Shown: positions 4,945-6,148 of the stretch, in pieces
How positions within the stretch are numbered: position 1 is the stretch's first letter
Layout: each line of letters starts with the position of its first letter
Assembly (NCBI GenBank): GCA_003168235.1
Contig: PMSZ01000167.1
Coordinates: 1 to 6,148 of the forward strand
DNA length: 6,148 nucleotides
Direction of reading: 5' to 3'
Origin: Acidobacteriaceae bacterium
GTDB lineage: Bacteria; Acidobacteriota; Terriglobia; Terriglobales; Acidobacteriaceae
Made by a program: the position numbers and the translations under genes
The notes under the pieces: generated by a model
What the model saw: the letters and a program-made list of their open reading frames with translations, nothing else
What the model was told of the DNA's origin: nothing
Database searches by the model: none

Positions 4945-6111
4945 GTGTTCCGACGCTCCCTTCAATTCGCCGTCTTGATTCTCTGCATCGCCGCCGCGTG
5001 CTTCACCGAGATCCCGCGCTTTCTCGATAGGGACTTTAACAAGCTGGTCAAGAAGCCGCCTTATTCGGCATCCGAGAAGGCCTTCGACCTCCACAAGCAA
5101 CTCACCATCATCGACCTTCACGCCGATTCGCTTCTGTGGGGCCGCGATCTGCTTGAGCGCAGCCAGGACGGCCACGTCGACATTCCCCGCCTCGCCGACG
5201 GTAACGTGACCCTGCAGGTCTTCTCCCTGCCCACCAAAACTCCCCGCGGATTAAACATCGAGAGCAACGACGACAAAACCGATTCGATCTACTGGCTGGC
5301 GATCGTCGACCGTTGGCCGCCAAGAACCTGGAACAGTCTCACCGAACGCACCCTCTATCAGGCCCGGCGTCTGCACGATTTCGCGCGTGGCTCCGAGGGC
5401 GGCTTCACTGTGATTGAGACTTCGGCTGATCTGTTCAGCTACCTGCAACGCCGGCAGCGTAATAACCGCCTCACCGCCGGACTCCTCTCCATCGAGGGTG
5501 CCCACGCCTTGGACGGCAAACTCGAAAATCTCGACGTCCTCTACCGCGCCGGATATCGCATGATGTCGCCCAGCCATTTCTTCGACAACGACATCGGAGG
5601 CTCGTCTGCCGGCGTCCACAAGACCGGGCTCACCGAAAAAGGTCGCGACTGGGTGCGCCAAATGGAAGCCCATCACATGATCATCGATCTCGCGCACGCC
5701 TCGCCCCAGACCATCGAAGATGTTCTCGCCATCGCCACCCGTCCCGTGGTCGTTTCGCACACCGGCGTAAAAGGCACCTGCAACAACAACCGCAACCTCA
5801 CCGACGACCAGATTCAGGCCATCGCCAGCAAAGGCGGCTTGATCGGCATCGCCTACTGGGACATCGCAACCTGCGGCACCGATGCTCGCGCCATCGTCAA
5901 AGCCATGCGCTACGTTTCCGATCGCGTCGGAGTCGAGCACGTAGCCCTCGGCTCCGATTTCGACGGAGCCGTCACCGAACCCTTCGATACCACTGGGTTG
6001 GTCCAAATCACCGACGCCATGCTGCAAGCGGGCTACACCGATTCCGACATCCGCCTCATCATGGGAGAAAACGCACTGAAGTTCTTTCAGTCCAACCTGC
6101 CCGAGAAGTAG
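4945..6111 (+). CDS. Membrane-anchored or exported dipeptidase, peptidase family M19 (renal dipeptidase type)
   Basis: A 388-aa metallo-dipeptidase of the amidohydrolase superfamily, which uses two zinc ions to hydrolyse dipeptides and sometimes D-amino-acid or beta-lactam substrates. Counting from the GTG at 4945, the metal ligands are H59 and D61 (IIDLHADSLLW), E184 (SIEGAHALDG), H251 (IIDLAHAS) and H272 (VVSHTGVKG). H211 (SPSHFFDND) fits the substrate-contacting histidine and D338 (LGSDFDG) the catalytic aspartate. The set is complete. The N-terminus has RR at 3-4, then a hydrophobic run, LQFAVLILCIAAACF: a signal peptide or membrane anchor with a cysteine near its end, though not a clear lipobox. 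The GTG is chosen because GGAGG lies four bases upstream; an in-frame TTG at 4921 lacks such a site. No functional link to ruvA is evident. The precise substrate cannot be told. Confidence 0.93.
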   Translation: MFRRSLQFAVLILCIAAACFTEIPRFLDRDFNKLVKKPPYSASEKAFDLHKQLTIIDLHADSLLWGRDLLERSQDGHVDIPRLADGNVTLQVFSLPTKTPRGLNIESNDDKTDSIYWLAIVDRWPPRTWNSLTERTLYQARRLHDFARGSEGGFTVIETSADLFSYLQRRQRNNRLTAGLLSIEGAHALDGKLENLDVLYRAGYRMMSPSHFFDNDIGGSSAGVHKTGLTEKGRDWVRQMEAHHMIIDLAHASPQTIEDVLAIATRPVVVSHTGVKGTCNNNRNLTDDQIQAIASKGGLIGIAYWDIATCGTDARAIVKAMRYVSDRVGVEHVALGSDFDGAVTEPFDTTGLVQITDAMLQAGYTDSDIRLIMGENALKFFQSNLPEK

Positions 6112-6148
6112 ATAATGCGCAGTTTGAATTTGTTTTGAAAGGGCACGA

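Noticed and set aside
5251..6027. 258-codon minus-strand open frame opposite the dipeptidase
   Set aside because: It mirrors the GC-rich codon pattern of the M19 gene, whose complete metal-site motifs show the plus strand to be coding; no family features are seen.

Overview
This 6.1 kb window is bacterial chromosomal DNA, moderately GC-rich. Gene content, the style of the DnaG and RpoD sequences and the dispersed short repeats suggest Acidobacteriota (Terriglobia-like). That placement rests on my familiarity with these families, not on a search.

Left half, minus strand: the start of rpoD (housekeeping sigma factor, running off the window at base 1), preceded by a 260-base spacer with its own candidate promoter, then dnaG (primase). 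This is the dnaG-rpoD part of the classical macromolecular-synthesis cluster; no rpsU is visible. Upstream of dnaG on the same strand lies a two-gene type II toxin-antitoxin module: a ribbon-helix-helix antitoxin followed by an overlapping MazF/PemK-type toxin, with a palindrome-rich promoter region.

Middle (about 3530-4138): no protein gene. Bases 3614-3775 on the plus strand look like a 6S RNA gene (ssrS). There is a pairing 5'/3' end, a large bubble whose two strands resemble the conserved E. coli segments, an irregular apical hairpin, and a terminator-like hairpin just downstream. A strong terminator-like hairpin for the minus strand overlaps the 5' part of this RNA. The rest of the spacer holds a phased cluster of TGTG boxes.

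Right half, plus strand: ruvA (Holliday-junction protein), possibly read from a leaderless mRNA; a spacer made of hairpins and inverted or heptamer repeats; then a membrane-anchored or exported M19 dipeptidase.

The most notable features are (1) the probable 6S RNA and its alternative 5' hairpin, (2) a roughly 49-residue in-frame insertion in dnaG built from intergenic-type repeats (two hairpin-forming copies with a compensatory base-pair change, plus a heptamer array), and (3) paired TGTG boxes at the same 11-base spacing upstream of dnaG and of ruvA. Functionally the region combines replication, transcription and recombination housekeeping (dnaG, rpoD, 6S RNA, ruvA) with an accessory toxin-antitoxin pair. 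No large new system is evident.
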